A program made the position numbers and the translations under genes. Positions 60,985-64,000 of a stretch of DNA of 64,000 nucleotides are shown piece by piece. The notes under the pieces were generated by a model. It was given only the letters and a program-made list of their open reading frames with translations, did not search any database and was not told the origin of the DNA. Position 1 is the stretch's first letter; each line of letters starts with the position of its first letter. The stretch is from the NCBI GenBank assembly GCA_016699165.1, contig CP064963.1, positions 558,001-622,000 of the forward strand. The letters are read 5' to 3'. The stretch is from Candidatus Melainabacteria bacterium. Its GTDB lineage: Bacteria; Cyanobacteriota; Vampirovibrionia; Obscuribacterales; Obscuribacteraceae.

Positions 60985-61920
60985 ATGAATAAAAAAGTGT
61001 TTTTCCGTGGCTTTGTCACGGGGATTGCAACGTGCATTGCCACAATTATATTGAGCATTCTTTTGTGTTTTTGTCCTGCATTGAATCCAGGGCTCTACGA
61101 AAAAATCTTGTTTCTTCCAATGAAAAAATATCCCGATCCAGACTATGGTTTGTGCATTTCTGGAATCAAAGCTAAAGACGTAACCTTCGATTCACTCGAT
61201 AAAAAAGTAAAGCTCACAGCTCGCTTGTATTATGTTCCTCAAGCAAAACAAATCATCCTATACACGCACGGACAAGGCGGAAATATCGCCCATACTGCTT
61301 ACAAAATAAAATTTCTAGTTGATAGCGGCGCCTCTGTTCTAGCTTATGATTTTAGAGGTTATGGCAAATCTCTTGGTGAGCCGCATATCGCACAGGTCCA
61401 CGAAGACGCACGTGCAGCTTATGATTATATTTTGGCAAATACCAGATATAAAGATCGTGATGTGATTTTATACGGAGAATCGCTTGGAGCAGCAATCACA
61501 AGCGACCTTGCAAGCAAAGTAAAATCAGGCGGAGTAGTGCTTGAAAGTCCTTTTACATCTCTTGCAAAAATTGCACGCGAAAAATTTCCAGTACTTCAAA
61601 TCTATCCTGATTCGCTCAATTTGTATCCTACCTTGACTAATGAATCATTCGTGACAGGTGCTCACAGTGCGCCACTTCTGATAGTTGGCGCAGACAAAGA
61701 TATTTGCACGCCACTGCACCATGCGCAGTATCTTTATAAACAAGCAACTGGCACTAAATTCTTTTTGACCTGCAAAAATACAAACCATGCAGTCTTTGAT
61801 GTAGACCCAAAATTCTATTGCACCAAATTAGCCGGATTTATGTCCTATTGTCAGAATAGAGATAACAGTCAAGCCCTTGCCTGGGCTCAATCTCCAGCCA
61901 TCGTGTATAGCGCTCCTTAG
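60985..61920 (+). CDS. Membrane-anchored alpha/beta hydrolase (BEM46/ABHD17-like)
   Basis: The 311-residue protein has an N-terminal anchor helix (about residues 8-35). The hydrolase core shows ILYTHGQGGNIAHTAY, VLAYDFRGYGKSLGEP, nucleophile elbow LYGESLGAAITSDLA, acid LIVGADKDICTP and NHAVFD with the catalytic His. This is the BEM46 family pattern, in which several members remove acyl groups. It is likely cotranscribed with the preceding hydrolase gene. Confidence 0.85.
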   Translation: MNKKVFFRGFVTGIATCIATIILSILLCFCPALNPGLYEKILFLPMKKYPDPDYGLCISGIKAKDVTFDSLDKKVKLTARLYYVPQAKQIILYTHGQGGNIAHTAYKIKFLVDSGASVLAYDFRGYGKSLGEPHIAQVHEDARAAYDYILANTRYKDRDVILYGESLGAAITSDLASKVKSGGVVLESPFTSLAKIAREKFPVLQIYPDSLNLYPTLTNESFVTGAHSAPLLIVGADKDICTPLHHAQYLYKQATGTKFFLTCKNTNHAVFDVDPKFYCTKLAGFMSYCQNRDNSQALAWAQSPAIVYSAP

Positions 61921-62021
61921 ATCAAACAGACAAGGCTTTCGTGCTCTTTTTGAGGCTTTTTCTCCTACAATCTAACCAGAACAACCAAAAATCTCACCGC
62001 ACTTTCGAGTGTCTTATCTTA

Positions 62022-62065
62022 TTAGTGCCGAAGGCCGGCCTTCGGAGGCCGGCCTTCGGCACTAA
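62022..62065. repeat. Very GC-rich 19-bp perfect palindrome with nested repeats
   Basis: A 19-bp perfect stem with loop TTCGGA starts TTAGTGCCGAAGG and ends CCTTCGGCACTAA. Inside it GGCCGGCCTTCGG occurs twice in tandem (62033-62045 and 62047-62059), and CCGAAGGCC/GGCCTTCGG is itself palindromic (62028-62045). It lies 57 bp before the HigA-like gene, with no T tract on either side. Its base composition is far above the surrounding DNA. It resembles a dispersed REP-like element more than a plain terminator. Confidence 0.7.
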
Positions 62066-62121
62066 CTTTATGAAAGGCTTTGATTCGTCGTTAGATTTTC
62101 GCCCAAATTGGAGATTGAAAA

Positions 62122-62667
62122 ATGGACAATACAGCACTATTTGCTCAGCATCCAGGAATTATTTTATTCAACGATTTTATGCTCCCAAGGCGTTTAAGTG
62201 CACCTAGATTAGCTGCCAAACTCGATGTCAGCTGTCATACAGTTACAGATATCGTAAAGGGAAGACGGGGCGTTTCGACTCAGATGGCATTGCACCTGGC
62301 GGATTTTTTCCAAACAACGCCTGAATATTGGCTTGAGCTACAGATGCGTTTTGACTTGCAACAGTGCAAAAGCTTGCATAAAAACATTCAAATTGAGTTA
62401 ACGACTTCACCTGAAACAGAATCCAACTTCGATTGGAAAGAAGAGATGCTTAGGTGCGGAATTCTTATCGATAAGGATAGTTGCTCGGAAATATTCGAGA
62501 TTTACGAAATGATAGGCACAGACCCAATTTCGTATGACCAACTTTCGATCAATTTAGATCGACCTGACAACAATTTGCCAGGCTCGATCTTTTTTTTAAA
62601 AGCTGAAGGGTGGATAGAAGAACCATTCACCCAACTTTATATTCGAGCTAAGCGCAAGATTACATAG
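62122..62667 (+). CDS. HigA-like XRE-family regulator (orphan antitoxin homolog)
   Basis: The 181-residue protein begins with the HigA pattern HPGIILFNDFMLPRRLSAPRLAAKLDVSCHTVTDIVKGRRGVSTQMALHLADFFQTTPEYWLELQ, an XRE helix-turn-helix with the HigA-type C-terminal helix. A usual HigA stops near residue 95; here about 85 further residues of unknown type follow. No HigB toxin frame is in the 200 bp upstream, so it is likely a lone regulator. GGAG is about nine bases before the ATG. The stop overlaps the convergent aminopeptidase gene by 8 bp. Confidence 0.85.
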   Translation: MDNTALFAQHPGIILFNDFMLPRRLSAPRLAAKLDVSCHTVTDIVKGRRGVSTQMALHLADFFQTTPEYWLELQMRFDLQQCKSLHKNIQIELTTSPETESNFDWKEEMLRCGILIDKDSCSEIFEIYEMIGTDPISYDQLSINLDRPDNNLPGSIFFLKAEGWIEEPFTQLYIRAKRKIT

Positions 62668-64000
62668 GTGCAACTGGAGTGTATTTGCTCAGCCAGGTGC
62701 TTAAATCAGCTGCAATTGCAGTATTGAAGGCGGCGTTTATTCTGCCGCGCTCAATCACTTTGGCGATTACTCTGTCGCCAGAATGTACTGGATGAGTGGA
62801 GAGAAACTGAGTCATATCATCTACCATTTTGGGCTCGACAATGGATGTAGCTCCGCGAACTATACGGATAAACAGTTTAGACGGATAGCGCTCATTCATT
62901 TTGGTCCAGTTATCTTTGATGTACTGCCAGGCAATTTGTCTGCCAGCTACAGAGCGCAATGATTTTTGCACCAGATGTGGAGCATCTTGAGTTTTAACAT
63001 CATCAGTTAAAGCCAGGTCGAGAGTGCGCTTAATCAAGTCAGGCTGTCTGAATACAGACAATGACATTAGATTTCGCAATTTAGCTTCAGGTGTTTTTGC
63101 TTCTTTGTACAGCTTGAAGAGTGTATCGTAATCTTCTTTGGTGCCGTTATAAGCAATGACCCCGGCGATGGTGTCATTGAGATCAGGATTTATCGATTCA
63201 GGATTATTGCAGTAAGCGCCAAACATCTCACGGGCTTTGGTTATTACGGCTTGTGATTCGCCGATAGTGCCTAGCGCGTCAAGCACATCACCACGCAATA
63301 TTTGAGTCAAGTCCGATTCACCATCTTTCTTTTGCCAACCCAGTCGCTTTTCACAACCACTCAATCTATCGCGCACTAGTGCGGCAAAATTGGCGCGGTC
63401 AGCATCTTTAATAAACAAGTTTATTTGAGCAAGGTGATTGATTAATAAACCCATTACAGTAGGATCGGTCTCGTCTTTGTATCCGGCTGTTAGATCAAGA
63501 TAGTCTGCACAAGGCAATTTGCCTGCTTCGACTAAAGCAAAAGAGTCGGACAAGAGCGAGTAACGCTCAGGCACAGTCAACTCCTTTTGAGCCAGGGCAG
63601 AGAGAGATTTGAGCGCTTCTTTAGGATAGCTTACGCGATAATACCCGTCAGAGTGGACGTTCACCACAAATGGAGACTTGTTGCTTGCAACTGCGAGATC
63701 TTCTTGCACAGTGTCCATGATGTGTGTTGCACGCTTAGTTGCTCTTGCCGATTGGTCTTCGGCCAGTTGACGATAAGAAACGGGAATCTGCCAGACATGA
63801 GCTTTGGCTGCGTCTCCACTTGTTGTTTTAGATTGAGCTTTGGCCGCATCTAACAAGCGAAAAGGTCTCTGGCTTAGTTTGATATCCTCACTGCCTTTGA
63901 ACTCTACTTCGACCAGCGGGTAGCCAGCGCTGTAGACCCACTCTTTCATTATTTTTGAAACAGGGCTGCCAGATACTTCTTGAATTGAATTCCACAAATC
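62660..64000 (-). CDS. M1-family aminopeptidase, C-terminal part (cut by right edge)
   Basis: The frame is open to the right edge (DLWNSIQEVSGSPVSKIMKEWVYSAGYPLVEV at the visible start), so the N-terminal catalytic domain with HExxH lies outside. The visible 446 residues cover the end of the peptidase domain, a beta domain and the ERAP1-type C-terminal helical repeats (LLINHLAQINLF, VLDALGTIGES, LMSLSVFRQPDLIKRTLDLAL). M1 enzymes remove N-terminal residues from peptides. The length and motifs fit a membrane or secreted aminopeptidase N-like protein, but no N-terminus is seen. Confidence 0.85.
   Translation of the reverse strand, partial: DLWNSIQEVSGSPVSKIMKEWVYSAGYPLVEVEFKGSEDIKLSQRPFRLLDAAKAQSKTTSGDAAKAHVWQIPVSYRQLAEDQSARATKRATHIMDTVQEDLAVASNKSPFVVNVHSDGYYRVSYPKEALKSLSALAQKELTVPERYSLLSDSFALVEAGKLPCADYLDLTAGYKDETDPTVMGLLINHLAQINLFIKDADRANFAALVRDRLSGCEKRLGWQKKDGESDLTQILRGDVLDALGTIGESQAVITKAREMFGAYCNNPESINPDLNDTIAGVIAYNGTKEDYDTLFKLYKEAKTPEAKLRNLMSLSVFRQPDLIKRTLDLALTDDVKTQDAPHLVQKSLRSVAGRQIAWQYIKDNWTKMNERYPSKLFIRIVRGATSIVEPKMVDDMTQFLSTHPVHSGDRVIAKVIERGRINAAFNTAIAADLSTWLSKYTPVAPM

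Noticed and set aside
61941..62207. An 88-codon plus-strand frame running through the GC-rich palindrome into the HigA-like gene
   Set aside because: Its residues come from the palindrome and from another frame of the HigA-like gene; no ribosome site and no family.

Overview
The window looks like chromosomal DNA of a Gram-negative-type, non-photosynthetic bacterium. Envelope genes fit an outer-membrane cell: RlpA, MltG, several lipoproteins and many secreted TPR proteins. Bacterial-type IleRS, MutS2, CarB, DeoC and PyrC/PyrD place it in Bacteria. The mix of TPR-tailed Ser/Thr kinase, WG-repeat lipoprotein, gamma-carbonic anhydrase and a giant alanine/glutamine-rich protein resembles Candidatus Melainabacteria (Obscuribacterales) genomes. 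That assignment is from memory and is only a moderate-confidence guess. There are no tRNA, rRNA, CRISPR array, insertion sequence or phage genes that I can see. GTG and TTG starts are common, genes are tightly packed, and several convergent neighbours overlap at their 3' ends.

Layout. 1-7.6 kb: a peptidoglycan-hydrolase-like gene cut by the left edge, a DJ-1/PfpI protein, a DUF1963 protein with a small zinc-ribbon partner, a stress-type glycine-rich protein, and a copper amine oxidase gene translationally coupled to a CbxX-type AAA+ ATPase gene. 7.7-17.5 kb: an aldo/keto reductase, a three-PAS histidine kinase with its own single-domain response regulator and a good terminator, a beta-helix protein, an RlpA protein, and a thioredoxin-fold protein overlapping a hybrid kinase (HisKA-HATPase-REC-HPt). 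17.5-25 kb: small secreted TPR or coiled-coil proteins, a lipoprotein, a MarR/pirin operon divergent from an EamA exporter with an operator between them, and small hypotheticals.

25-45.5 kb is almost all minus strand: ileS behind a transcription attenuator-like leader, pyrC-pyrD, a GT2 glycosyltransferase, a 3183-residue giant protein of unknown function, mutS2 and two tiny upstream ORFs. One plus-strand inositol monophosphatase gene is embedded. 45.6-56 kb: gamma-carbonic anhydrase, a lipoprotein-like hydrolase, carB, deoC, a secreted TPR protein, an APC transporter split by a one-base frameshift, a secreted ThuA/GATase-like protein and mltG. 56-64 kb: a Ser/Thr kinase with TPR tail, a WG-repeat lipoprotein, two alpha/beta hydrolases, a very GC-rich 19-bp palindrome, an orphan HigA-like regulator and the C-terminal part of an M1 aminopeptidase cut by the right edge.

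Pyrimidine synthesis is represented by carB, pyrC and pyrD; deoC salvages deoxyribose phosphate. The points most worth a second look are: the giant repeat-containing protein; the altered HIGH motif of IleRS and its attenuator; the hairpin between Shine-Dalgarno and start codon of the kinase gene; the amine oxidase/AAA+ pair; the redox-protein/hybrid-kinase pair; a stand-alone PolX-type HhH domain; and three genes broken by a single base or codon.
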